This document shows positions 1 to 7,152 of a stretch of DNA of 34,100 bases, one piece after another. Position 1 is the first letter of the stretch; every line of letters starts with the position of its first letter. A program made the translations under genes and the position numbers. The stretch covers positions 1 through 34,100 of the forward strand of contig PKYA01000059.1 in NCBI GenBank assembly GCA_003133545.1, given 5' to 3'. This DNA comes from Acidimicrobiaceae bacterium (GTDB lineage: Bacteria; Actinomycetota; Acidimicrobiia; Acidimicrobiales; RAAP-2). A model generated the notes under the pieces. That model was given only the letters and a program-made list of their open reading frames with translations, did not search any database and was not told the origin of the DNA.

Positions 1-423
1 CTCGCCGACCTCGGGCAGGAGCAGGTGGCGCTGGTAGCGGTTGCGCTGGGCCGGGGTCAGGGTCCGGGGAGCGGCCCAGGGGCGACCGTCGTCCTTCCAC
101 TTGTTGAAACCGCCGATGAGCGACTGCACATCGGTGTACCCGAGGTCGGCCATGGTCTTCGCCGCGAAGGCCGAGCGCACCCCTCCGGCGCAGTAGACGA
201 CCACCGGCGCCGACTTGTCGGGGAGCTTGCCCTCCACCTGGAACTCGAGGTGGCCCCGGGGAAGGTGCACCGCGTTGGGGATGGCGCCCTGCTCGTACTC
301 GTCGGGCTCACGCACATCGAGGAAGGTCGTGCCACCCTGGCTGAGTATCTGCTCCGCGTCGGGTGGCTCCACCTCGCGGATGGCCTTCTTTGCTTCGTTC
401 AAAAGATCTCGGGGTGTGGGCAC
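1..423 (-). CDS. Rhodanese-ThiF/MoeB-type sulfurtransferase, N-terminal part (runs off the window)
   Basis: The visible 141 residues hold a complete rhodanese domain (about residues 20-118). The active-site loop is YCAGGVRSA with Cys78, which would carry the persulfide. It is followed by the start of a second domain with RYQRHLLLPEVGE (129-141), the usual first motif of ThiF/MoeB/HesA E1-like adenylyltransferases. The protein would adenylate a ubiquitin-like sulfur carrier and supply sulfur to it for molybdopterin, thiamine or thiolation pathways; the substrate cannot be told from here. The GTG start at 423-421 is chosen because GGAGG lies 7 nt upstream and the reading frame is closed by TGA just before it. 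The rhodanese domain comes first, whereas the well-known MoeZ/MOCS3 proteins carry it at the C-terminus. The C-terminal portion lies beyond position 1, so the fusion is seen only by its first motif. Confidence 0.85.
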   Translation of the reverse strand, partial: MPTPRDLLNEAKKAIREVEPPDAEQILSQGGTTFLDVREPDEYEQGAIPNAVHLPRGHLEFQVEGKLPDKSAPVVVYCAGGVRSAFAAKTMADLGYTDVQSLIGGFNKWKDDGRPWAAPRTLTPAQRNRYQRHLLLPEVGE

Positions 424-515
424 TCATTACCTCCAGGACGTCACTGTGCTGCGACTCCGATGGTTTAAACACTACCAGCGGGGTCAACATTCCCCTTTTG
501 GGCCGCCGGGCCGCT

Positions 516-566
516 GGCCCCGGCGCCCTGTTGGCCCCGGCTCCCTGCTGGCGCCAGCGCCCTGCT
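516..566. repeat. Three tandem copies of a 17-bp unit
   Basis: Units at 516-532, 533-549 and 550-566 follow GGCCCCGGCGCCCTGTT with two or three differences each; a truncated relative precedes them at 501-515. They lie between the divergent rhodanese and nitroreductase genes, 28 bp before the nitroreductase start. No ORF uses them. The rest of the 424-594 gap shows nothing recognisable. Confidence 0.75.
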
Positions 567-594
567 GGCCCATCGCACCTGGAAAGCTGCCCGC

Positions 595-1206
595 ATGGAG
601 CTTCACGAGGCGATCAACCACCGGTCCATGGTCCGCAGCTTTGCCGCGGAGCCCGTCGATCCCGCGGTGATCGATGCCATAGTCCGTTCTGCCTTGCGCG
701 CCCCCAGTGCGGGCAATACCGGCGGCACGGCCTGGCTGGTGCTCGATTCACCCCGCCAGACCGCGGCATACTGGCAGGCCACCACCGACCACGATTGGCG
801 CACCCGCAGCCGGCGGTCCGAGGGTCTGCGCCGGGCCCCGGTCGTCCTCCTGGCCTACGCCTCTGCGCAGGCGTACGTGGACCGTTACGGGGAACCGGAC
901 AAGGACGATCCCCAACTCGGTGCCACGGAGGCCGCCTGGCCCGTGCCGTACTGGGTCGGCGACGCCGCCTTCGGGGTCATGACCGTGCTCCTGGCGGCCG
1001 TCGACGCCGGGCTCGGTGCCTGCATCGTGGGCAATTTCAGGGGTGAGGATGCGCTCGCCCAGGCCTTGGGTGTGCCCGATGACTGGCGCCTGTTCTGCGC
1101 CGTCGCCCTCGGGCACCCCGATGGCAGCGACCATCCCTCATCGTCGCTGGCCCGGCCCCTCCCCACCCCCGAAGAGCGCATCCACCGTGGCTCCTGGGGG
1201 GCCTGA
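595..1206 (+). CDS. Nitroreductase family protein
   Basis: 203 residues, the normal length for the family. The N-terminus MELHEAINHRSMVRSFAAEPVD and the segment APSAGNTGG (about 37-45) fit the FMN-binding start of nitroreductases (R-S-x-R/K-x-F and PSAGN). The later segment GDAAFGVMTVLLAAVDAGLGACIVGNF (about 122-148) fits the conserved A..NmlLAA...GLGsc.vg region at the dimer interface. Such enzymes are cytoplasmic flavoproteins that use NAD(P)H to reduce nitro groups, quinones, or other substrates; the real substrate is unknown. The ATG at 595 gives the full conserved N-terminus. No strong ribosome binding site is visible, only a weak GGAAAG. The gene stands alone, divergent from the rhodanese gene. 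Confidence 0.85.
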   Translation: MELHEAINHRSMVRSFAAEPVDPAVIDAIVRSALRAPSAGNTGGTAWLVLDSPRQTAAYWQATTDHDWRTRSRRSEGLRRAPVVLLAYASAQAYVDRYGEPDKDDPQLGATEAAWPVPYWVGDAAFGVMTVLLAAVDAGLGACIVGNFRGEDALAQALGVPDDWRLFCAVALGHPDGSDHPSSSLARPLPTPEERIHRGSWGA

Positions 1207-1238
1207 CCCGCCTCCGGGCCACCCGCCTCTGAGCCATC

Positions 1239-1274
1239 TGATGCACCGCTTGATACACCGCTTGATACACCGCT
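1239..1274. repeat. Three tandem copies of a 12-bp unit
   Basis: Units TGATGCACCGCT, TGATACACCGCT and TGATACACCGCT occupy 1239-1250, 1251-1262 and 1263-1274, followed by a partial CTCCT. They fill most of the short gap between the nitroreductase stop (1206) and the HNH gene start (1291). Each unit carries a TGA. Confidence 0.85.
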
Positions 1275-1290
1275 CCTTCACACTCGCCTC

Positions 1291-2553
1291 ATGGCTCTCG
1301 CTGCCACCACCGCTCCCGCCAGTCCTGACGCGGCCACTCCCCGCCTCCGCACGCGCCCCCTGAGTCGCGACCGGGGCGGTGACGCCCGCTCGGCCGCCCT
1401 GGCGGAGAGCATGGTGGCCCATCAGCGCGCCATCTCCGCCCATCACCACGCGATGTTGGCCGACATCGCCGAGTTCTCCCTCACCGAGGCTTTCCGGGGC
1501 GACGGAGCCCTCTCCATGGAAGCCTGGCTGACCGACCGCTGCCACGTCAGCTCTGCCCACGCTCGCACTCTCGTGGCCGCCGCCGAGAAGCTGGGTGGGC
1601 TCCCCTGCCTCTCCGATGCCCTTTCGGCCGGACGCCTCACCCTTGATGTGCTCGCCCCCTTGGCTGCCGTCGCCACCCGCGAGACCGACGCCGCGCTGGC
1701 CGAGGCCTCGGCGCACTGGACGGTGCCCCAACCCAAGGAGCTGGCCCGCGCCGCCCGGGGAGCAACCGACGCCCAAGCCGCCAAGAGCTTCTCCGGGCGC
1801 TTCCTGCGCTTCGACGATGCGCGTTGCGCGCTGTGGGCCCAGCTCACCAAAGATGCCTACGCCGTGGTCAAATCCAGCCTGGTCGCGCGGGCCTCGCGGC
1901 ACGACCATCCGAGCACGAGCGATCCCGACTACGAGCCGCTCGAGCGGCGTCTGGCCGACGCGCTGGTCGAGGTCTGTATCGAGCGGGGCAGGAGCGACGG
2001 CGGTAGGAGCGACGGCAGCCGAGTGGGTAGTTCCGACGATGGTCGGCCGCTCTTCGGCGGCGCGCCAGCCACCCTCATCGTGCACGCCGATCTGTCGCTC
2101 CTCACGGGAGGCGATGGTGAGGGCTCTGCTTCCCTTCAAGGCCTTGGTCCGATTTCGGCCGAAGTAGCCCGTCGCCTCTCGTGTGACGCCAAGCCCACTC
2201 TCTCCCTAGAAGCGGCCGACGGCACCATCCTTGATCAGTTCCCCTTGCGGCGCTATCCGACGACTGCGCAGCGGATTGAGGTCGCCCGGCGCGACGGAGG
2301 GTGCCGTTTCCCCGGATGCGGCTACTCCCTGATCACCAACGTGCATCACATGCACCACTGGGTCAAGGGCGGCCCCACCGTCCTCTCCAACCTGATCACC
2401 CTGTGTGCGCCTCACCACAGCCGGGTCCATGAACTTGGCTGGAAGATGAGCGGTGATGCCAATGGCCTCGTCACGTTCACCGGCCCGCACGGGCGACAGT
2501 CCACTTCGAGCCCGTCGCCAGTCTGGCGCCGCTCGCTTCCCATGCGGAATTGA
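1291..2553 (+). CDS. DUF222 domain HNH endonuclease-like protein
   Basis: 420 residues. The N-terminal two thirds (about 40-290) is the mainly helical DUF222 region typical of the actinobacterial '13E12 repeat' proteins. The C-terminal HNH module runs about 335-385: CRFPGCG, then HHMHHWVKGGPT, then NLITLCAPHHSRVHE. This gives the Cys pairs of the zinc knuckle and the His/Asn/His of a beta-beta-alpha metal nuclease. Family members are abundant in Actinomycetota and their biological role is not settled; some may be nucleases tied to mobile DNA. An in-frame 15-bp duplication at 1987-2016 gives GRSDGGRSDG, a low-complexity spot. The ATG at 1291 has no clear Shine-Dalgarno, and ATG 1411 is an alternative start. 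Confidence 0.85.
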   Translation: MALAATTAPASPDAATPRLRTRPLSRDRGGDARSAALAESMVAHQRAISAHHHAMLADIAEFSLTEAFRGDGALSMEAWLTDRCHVSSAHARTLVAAAEKLGGLPCLSDALSAGRLTLDVLAPLAAVATRETDAALAEASAHWTVPQPKELARAARGATDAQAAKSFSGRFLRFDDARCALWAQLTKDAYAVVKSSLVARASRHDHPSTSDPDYEPLERRLADALVEVCIERGRSDGGRSDGSRVGSSDDGRPLFGGAPATLIVHADLSLLTGGDGEGSASLQGLGPISAEVARRLSCDAKPTLSLEAADGTILDQFPLRRYPTTAQRIEVARRDGGCRFPGCGYSLITNVHHMHHWVKGGPTVLSNLITLCAPHHSRVHELGWKMSGDANGLVTFTGPHGRQSTSSPSPVWRRSLPMRN

Positions 2554-2612
2554 TCTGAGCGGAAACGCTCTGAGCAAGGTTTCGAGCAAGGTGGGCGTAC
2601 AACCATGCCCGG

Positions 2613-3082
2613 ATGACGTCGACGCACCTTCGCGTGACACCCTGGATCGACCCCGTGGTCGACGGGCGCGGGTACGCCATCTATAGCTCGTACGTGGAAG
2701 TCTTCTGGCTGCCCGTACTCGGGCCATCGGCGACCGTCCTGCTCCAGCGCCTCGCCTGCAAGTCGGCATCCAACCGCAGGGCTTGATCGTGGACCTGAAC
2801 GTGCTGGGCCTTGAGCTAGGACTCGGGACGTCGGAGAGCAAACATGCACCACTCCTCCGCGCCATCTCCCGTCTCGTGCGATGCGGATTGGCCAAGCGGC
2901 CGGCTGCGGGACATCTGTCCGTTCGGCGCGTCGTCGGGCCACTTTCCCAACATCACCTGGACGGCCTCCCCATCTTTCTGCGGGAGGCGCATCGTGCAAT
3001 GGTCAGTGCCGGCGAGAAAGCTTGTGATCCGGCCCCTCCTGCCAGCGTGCCATCGCCCACAGAAGGTCGGAGAGCCGGTTGA
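2613..3082 (+). pseudogene. Conserved actinobacterial hypothetical gene split by a frameshift
   Basis: Two reading frames join into one recognisable protein. Frame 1 from ATG 2613 reads MTSTHLRVTPWIDPVVDG, then SSYVEVFWLPVLGPSATVLL and ends at TGA 2784. Frame 2, entered near 2745-2760, continues with GLIVDLNVLGLELGLG, then HAPLLRAISRLVRCGLA, HLSVRRVVGPLSQHHLDGLP and LREAH. From memory this order (PW.DPV.D, YVE.FWLP.LGPS, a short DL-rich segment, ALGLG, R.L.R...F.LA, LAVRR.LPPL..R....LP) matches a roughly 180-residue actinobacterial family of unknown function. Joining the parts needs a one-base shift. No slippery heptamer is visible, so decay or an assembly error is likelier than programmed frameshifting. 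The last 80 bp overlap the end of the adenosyltransferase gene on the other strand, so the ancestral stop may be lost. Confidence 0.65.
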
Positions 3083-3548
3083 GGTAGGTGATGACGAACG
3101 AGCCCTCTGTCGGGTCGGTCACGGCCAGGCGTTCGGCCCGGCGCACGATGGTCCGGGCGAAGTCGAGGGCGGCAGCGACCCGGTTCTCTCCGGGGACGGT
3201 GAAGTCGCTCGGTATGTCGGGCCGTTCACGGAGTTCGTCGATCTGCTGCTCGAGTCCCAGCACCATCTGCTCGGTCACCATGGACGCTCCGGCCTTGAGC
3301 TTGTGACGGTTCTGCGGAGCGGTGGCCACCTCGGCCATCAGGATGTAGAGATCCCGTTCCAGGGCGGTCAGGCGCTCGTTGAGCTCGGAACCCTGCGCTG
3401 ATTCGGCCCGGGCCAGACCGATGGCCGCCTGAGCCTCGTCGACGGCCCCGTTGATCTCGATAGGCGTCGAGTCCTTCCGGACACGCCCCCCGTAGTAGAG
3501 ACCGGTGGTGCCGTCGTCGCCCGTCTTCGTATAGATCCTCGGTGGCAC
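3003..3548 (-). CDS. pduO: PduO-type cob(I)alamin adenosyltransferase
   Basis: 181 residues, full length for the PduO/MMAB family. It transfers the adenosyl group of ATP to cob(I)alamin to make adenosylcobalamin. Diagnostic motifs are IYTKTGDDGTTGL (5-17, ATP binding), EINGAVDEAQAAIG (31-44), then VPGENRVAAALDFARTIVRRAER and the C-terminal YLNRLSDLLWAMARW. The GTG at 3548 is chosen because the family begins right before the TKTGDDG loop and no other start codon is in frame upstream. A TAGCAT hexamer at 3561-3556 lies 7 nt before it, so the mRNA may be leaderless. The gene is divergent from metH, another B12 gene, across only 63 bp. AdoCbl itself is not the cofactor of MetH (methylcobalamin), so the link is B12 economy rather than one reaction. 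Confidence 0.92.
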   Translation of the reverse strand: MPPRIYTKTGDDGTTGLYYGGRVRKDSTPIEINGAVDEAQAAIGLARAESAQGSELNERLTALERDLYILMAEVATAPQNRHKLKAGASMVTEQMVLGLEQQIDELRERPDIPSDFTVPGENRVAAALDFARTIVRRAERLAVTDPTEGSFVITYLNRLSDLLWAMARWQEGPDHKLSRRH

Positions 3549-3611
3549 CGGGCGGATGCTAGTGGCGGCCGTCCGGGGCGCCCGGTCGTCGCCGGTATCC
3601 TGGTCCGCATC
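3549..3611. promoter_or_regulatory. Divergent promoter region between adenosyltransferase and metH
   Basis: Minus strand: TAGCAT (3561-3556), 7 nt from the GTG start. Plus strand: TATCCT (3596-3601), 10 nt from the metH ATG. Both fit the actinobacterial TANNNT -10 element. No convincing -35 hexamers or Shine-Dalgarno are seen. At 63 bp the region is far too short for a cobalamin or SAM riboswitch. Confidence 0.5.
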
Positions 3612-6600
3612 ATGGCGCACTCCCCCGAACTGCTCGGTCGTCTCGACCCGGCCGCATCGAGCTACCTCCAGGCGCTGCGGGAGAGGGTGCTGATCTTCGA
3701 CGGGGCCATGGGCACCAACCTCCAGCTCATGGGGTTGACCGCCGACGATTTCGGGGGGCCCGAGCTCGAAGGTTGCAACGAGATCCTCATCAGCACCCGG
3801 CCCGACGCCATCGCCCAGGTCCATCGTTCTTTCTTGGAAGTCGGCTGTGACGTGGTCGAGACCGGGACGTTCGGCTCCTCTCCGGTCGTCCTCATCGAAT
3901 ACGGCCTGGCCGAGCGGGCCCGCGAGATCAGCCGCAGCGGCGCGGAGATCGCCAAAGCGGTCGCCGCCGAGTTCTCCACCCCCGAGCGACCCCGCTGGGT
4001 GGCCGGGAGCATGGGCCCGGGGACCAAGTTCCCCACGCTCGGCCAGATCCCATATGCCGACCTCCGGGACGCCTACGAGGAGCAGGCGCTCGGCCTGCTC
4101 GAAGGCGGGGTCGACTTCCTGCTGATCGAGACCGTCTTCGACCTGCTGTCGGCCAAGTCGGCCATCAACGGGGCCCGGCGGGCCATGGTGGCGCTGGACC
4201 GGAACGTGCCACTGCAGGTGCAGGTGACGATCGAGCTGACCGGTCGCATGCTGCCCGGCACCGAGATCGGCGCCGCCCTGACGGTGCTGAGCGCCATGCA
4301 GGTCGACGTGGTCGGCCTCAACTGCGCCACCGGACCGGTGGAGATGAGCGAGGCGTTGCGGCATCTCTCTTCGGCCAGCCTCGTCCCCATCGCCTGCGTC
4401 CCCAATGCGGGCCTCCCCTCGGTGGTCGACGGCAAGATGCACTACGACCTCACACCCGCCCAGCTGGCTGATCACCTCCATCGCTTCATCACCGAATTCG
4501 GCGTCTCGGCCGTGGGTGGGTGCTGCGGCACCACCCCGGCGCACCTCGCCGCCGTGGTCGAGCGTTGCGCCAACGCGGTGCCCGCCGCCCGCACGCCGGT
4601 CGAGGAACCGTCGGCCGCCTCCATCTACACCGCGGTCCCCTTCCGCCAGGACACCTCGTTCCTCGTGGTGGGCGAGCGCACCAATGCCAACGGCTCGAAG
4701 CGCTTCCGGGAGGCCATGCTCGAGGCGGATTGGGACACCTGCGTCGCCATGGCGCGGGACCAGGTCAAGGAAGGCGCCCACGTGATCGACGTGTGCGTCG
4801 ACTACACCGGTGCTGACGGCGTGTCCGACATGACCGAGGTGGCGAGCCGGTTCGCCACCCAAGCCAGCGTGCCGCTGATGGTCGACTCGACCGAAGGGCC
4901 GGTCGCCCGGGCTGCCCTGGAGTGGATCGGTGGGCGGCCCATCCTGAACTCGGTCAACCTCGAAGAGGGCGACGAACCCGGCACCCGGCTCGACACGTTC
5001 CTGCGCCTGGCCCGGGAGTTCGGCGCCGCCGTGGTGTGCACCTGCATCGATGAGGAGGGACAGGCCCGCACCGCCGAGTGGAAGCTGCGTGCCGCCCGCA
5101 ATATCCGCGACATCGCGGTCGAGCGCTACGGCTTGGCACCCGAGGACCTGCTCTTCGACCCGTTGGCCCTGCCCCTCTCGACCGGCATGGAGGAGAGTCG
5201 TAACGACGGAATCGAGACCATCGAGGGCATCCGCGCCATCAAGGCCGAGCTGCCGGGCGTCTCCACGATCCTCGGGCTCTCCAACGTCTCCTTCGGTCTC
5301 AACCCGGCGGCCCGCCAGGTCCTCAACTCTGTGTTCCTGCACGAGTGCGTGGAAGCCGGGCTCGACTCCGCCATCGTGCACGCCTCGAAGATCCTCCCGC
5401 TCGCGCGTATTGACGAGCGCGCCAAGGAGATCAGCCTCGATCTGGTCTACAACCGGCGCACCGACAAGTACGACCCCCTCCAGGAGTTGCTCGCCCTCTT
5501 CGATGGGGTCACGGTCAACGCCGGCGCGGCGGACGAGCACCTCGACTGGCCGGTCGACCGGCGACTGGCGCAGCGCATCATCGACGGCAACCGCAACGGG
5601 CTCGACGGCGACCTGACCGAAGCGCTCGACACGGGGATGGGTGCCCTGGCCATCGTCAACGACGTCCTCCTCGAAGGCATGAAGGTCGTCGGCGAGCGCT
5701 TCGCGTCCGGTGAGATGCAGCTTCCCTTCGTCTTGCAGTCAGCCGAGACCATGAAGGCCGCCGTCGCCTTCCTCGAGCCGTTCATGGAGAAGGCCGACCA
5801 GGGCGGCAAGGGCACCGTGGTGCTGGCCACCGTCAAGGGTGATGTGCACGACATCGGGAAGAACCTGGTCGACATCATCCTGACCAACAACGGGTACGAG
5901 GTCATCAACCTCGGCATAAAGATCGGCATCAACGAGATGATCGTGGCGGCCGAGGAACACAAGGCCGACGCCATCGGCATGAGCGGGCTGCTGGTCAAGT
6001 CCACCCTGATCATGCGCGAGAACCTGGTCGAACTCAACCAGCGCGACCTGGCCGACCTCCCCATCCTCTTGGGCGGGGCGGCCCTGACCCGGACCTACGT
6101 CGAGCGCGACCTGCGCGAAATCTATGACGGCCGCCTGTTCTATGGCCGCGACGCCTTCGAGGGATTGCGCACGATGGACCGGCTGATCGAGCTCAAGAAG
6201 TCCGGCGAGGACGATCCCCTGTTCGGCCGGGAGATCTCCGCCAAAAACGTCCCGAAGCGCAGCCGGCTCGATCCGCAGGACACCACGCCGGTGGAGGGAC
6301 AACCGGCCCGCTCCGACGTGGCCGCTGACAACAAGCTCTTCGTTCCCCCCTTCGTGGGAACCCGGGTCGCCAAGGGTATCCCGCTCGACGACATCGCGGA
6401 GTACCTGAACCTCACGGCGCTCTTCCGCACCCAGTGGGGGTTCCGGCCGGAGAAAGGCGAAGACGGCGAAGACGGCGAGGGCGACGCGGCCTTCAAGGAC
6501 CGGGTGCGGGCCACCCTCCGCGACGAGCTGGCCAAGGCCAAGGAGGGCGACATCCTCGTCCCCCAGGTCGCCTACGGCCACTTCGCCGCCAACGCCGAGG

Positions 6601-7139
6601 GGAACGACCTGATCATCTGGAAGGACGAGGCGCGGAACGCCGAGTGGATGCGGTTCACCTTCCCCCGGCAGCGCAAGGAGCCCTGGCTCTGTATCGCCGA
6701 CTTCTTCCGCTCCACCGACTCGGGAGACGAAGACTTCGCCAGCTTCATGCTGTGCACCATCGGGGACCGGGCCTCGGCTGAGGCGGCCCGCCTCAAAGAC
6801 GAGAACCAGTACACGAACTACCTGTTCTTGCACGGCCTGAGCGTCGAGATGGCCGAAGCCACGGCGGAGTACTGGCACCATCGCATCCGCGAGGAGCTCG
6901 GCTTCGTCGACGAGGATGGCCCGTCTTTGGCGGGACTGTTCCGCCAGACCTACCGCGGCGGGCGCTACTCGTGGGGCTACCCGGCCTGCCCGGACCTCAC
7001 GGACAACGCCAAGGTGGTCGAGCTCCTGGGTGGGGACCGCATCGGGGTGACGGTGAGCGAAGGGTTCCAGATGGAGCCGGAGCAAACGACCGACGCCATC
7101 ATCTGTCACCACCCCGAGGCCAAGTACTTCTTGGCCTGA
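3612..7139 (+). CDS. metH: Cobalamin-dependent methionine synthase
   Basis: 1175 residues, close to the 1227 of E. coli MetH, with all four modules. The homocysteine domain (1-~330) has zinc-site cysteines in GLNCATGP (~237) and GGCCGTTP (~303-304). The methyltetrahydrofolate domain spans ~345-620, starting VVGERTNANGSKRF. The B12 domain spans ~650-895, with DVHDIG (D744, H746, G749, lower cobalt ligand) and S791 in GMSGLLVKS. The C-terminal activation domain (~915-1175) includes RGGRYSWGYPACPDL. It methylates homocysteine using 5-methyl-THF via methylcobalamin; the activation domain uses SAM and a flavodoxin-type reductant. A 9-bp in-frame repeat near 6457-6480 encodes GEDGEDGEGD within the activation domain, a spot that varies in the family. 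No Shine-Dalgarno is seen before ATG 3612. Confidence 0.97.
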   Translation: MAHSPELLGRLDPAASSYLQALRERVLIFDGAMGTNLQLMGLTADDFGGPELEGCNEILISTRPDAIAQVHRSFLEVGCDVVETGTFGSSPVVLIEYGLAERAREISRSGAEIAKAVAAEFSTPERPRWVAGSMGPGTKFPTLGQIPYADLRDAYEEQALGLLEGGVDFLLIETVFDLLSAKSAINGARRAMVALDRNVPLQVQVTIELTGRMLPGTEIGAALTVLSAMQVDVVGLNCATGPVEMSEALRHLSSASLVPIACVPNAGLPSVVDGKMHYDLTPAQLADHLHRFITEFGVSAVGGCCGTTPAHLAAVVERCANAVPAARTPVEEPSAASIYTAVPFRQDTSFLVVGERTNANGSKRFREAMLEADWDTCVAMARDQVKEGAHVIDVCVDYTGADGVSDMTEVASRFATQASVPLMVDSTEGPVARAALEWIGGRPILNSVNLEEGDEPGTRLDTFLRLAREFGAAVVCTCIDEEGQARTAEWKLRAARNIRDIAVERYGLAPEDLLFDPLALPLSTGMEESRNDGIETIEGIRAIKAELPGVSTILGLSNVSFGLNPAARQVLNSVFLHECVEAGLDSAIVHASKILPLARIDERAKEISLDLVYNRRTDKYDPLQELLALFDGVTVNAGAADEHLDWPVDRRLAQRIIDGNRNGLDGDLTEALDTGMGALAIVNDVLLEGMKVVGERFASGEMQLPFVLQSAETMKAAVAFLEPFMEKADQGGKGTVVLATVKGDVHDIGKNLVDIILTNNGYEVINLGIKIGINEMIVAAEEHKADAIGMSGLLVKSTLIMRENLVELNQRDLADLPILLGGAALTRTYVERDLREIYDGRLFYGRDAFEGLRTMDRLIELKKSGEDDPLFGREISAKNVPKRSRLDPQDTTPVEGQPARSDVAADNKLFVPPFVGTRVAKGIPLDDIAEYLNLTALFRTQWGFRPEKGEDGEDGEGDAAFKDRVRATLRDELAKAKEGDILVPQVAYGHFAANAEGNDLIIWKDEARNAEWMRFTFPRQRKEPWLCIADFFRSTDSGDEDFASFMLCTIGDRASAEAARLKDENQYTNYLFLHGLSVEMAEATAEYWHHRIREELGFVDEDGPSLAGLFRQTYRGGRYSWGYPACPDLTDNAKVVELLGGDRIGVTVSEGFQMEPEQTTDAIICHHPEAKYFLA
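7117..7137. terminator. Hairpin at the convergent metH / lipBA ends
   Basis: Perfect 8-bp stem AGGCCAAG (7117-7124), loop TACTT, CTTGGCCT (7130-7137). It overlaps the last codons and stop of metH and lies 15 bp from the stop of the converging LipB-LipA gene. There is no T tract, so it is a stem-only terminator candidate that could act in both directions. Confidence 0.45.
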
Positions 7140-7152
7140 CCGGCCACATCGA

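Noticed and set aside
501-1274. The tandem repeats as a CRISPR array
   Set aside because: Units are directly abutting, with no spacers, and no cas gene is present.
2206-2999. Minus-strand frames over the HNH 3' end and the broken gene
   Set aside because: No recognisable motif, whereas the plus strand gives conserved blocks in two frames.
3549-3611. Cobalamin riboswitch before metH or the adenosyltransferase
   Set aside because: The divergent gap is only 63 bp, too short for the aptamer, and both transcripts appear to start at or near their start codons.
3549-5540. Long minus-strand open frame (about 660 codons) continuing upstream of the adenosyltransferase and antisense to metH
   Set aside because: It is opposite a clear metH and its translation is low-complexity Gly/Asp/His/Val text typical of antisense frames in GC-rich DNA. 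Only its last 181 codons are a real gene.
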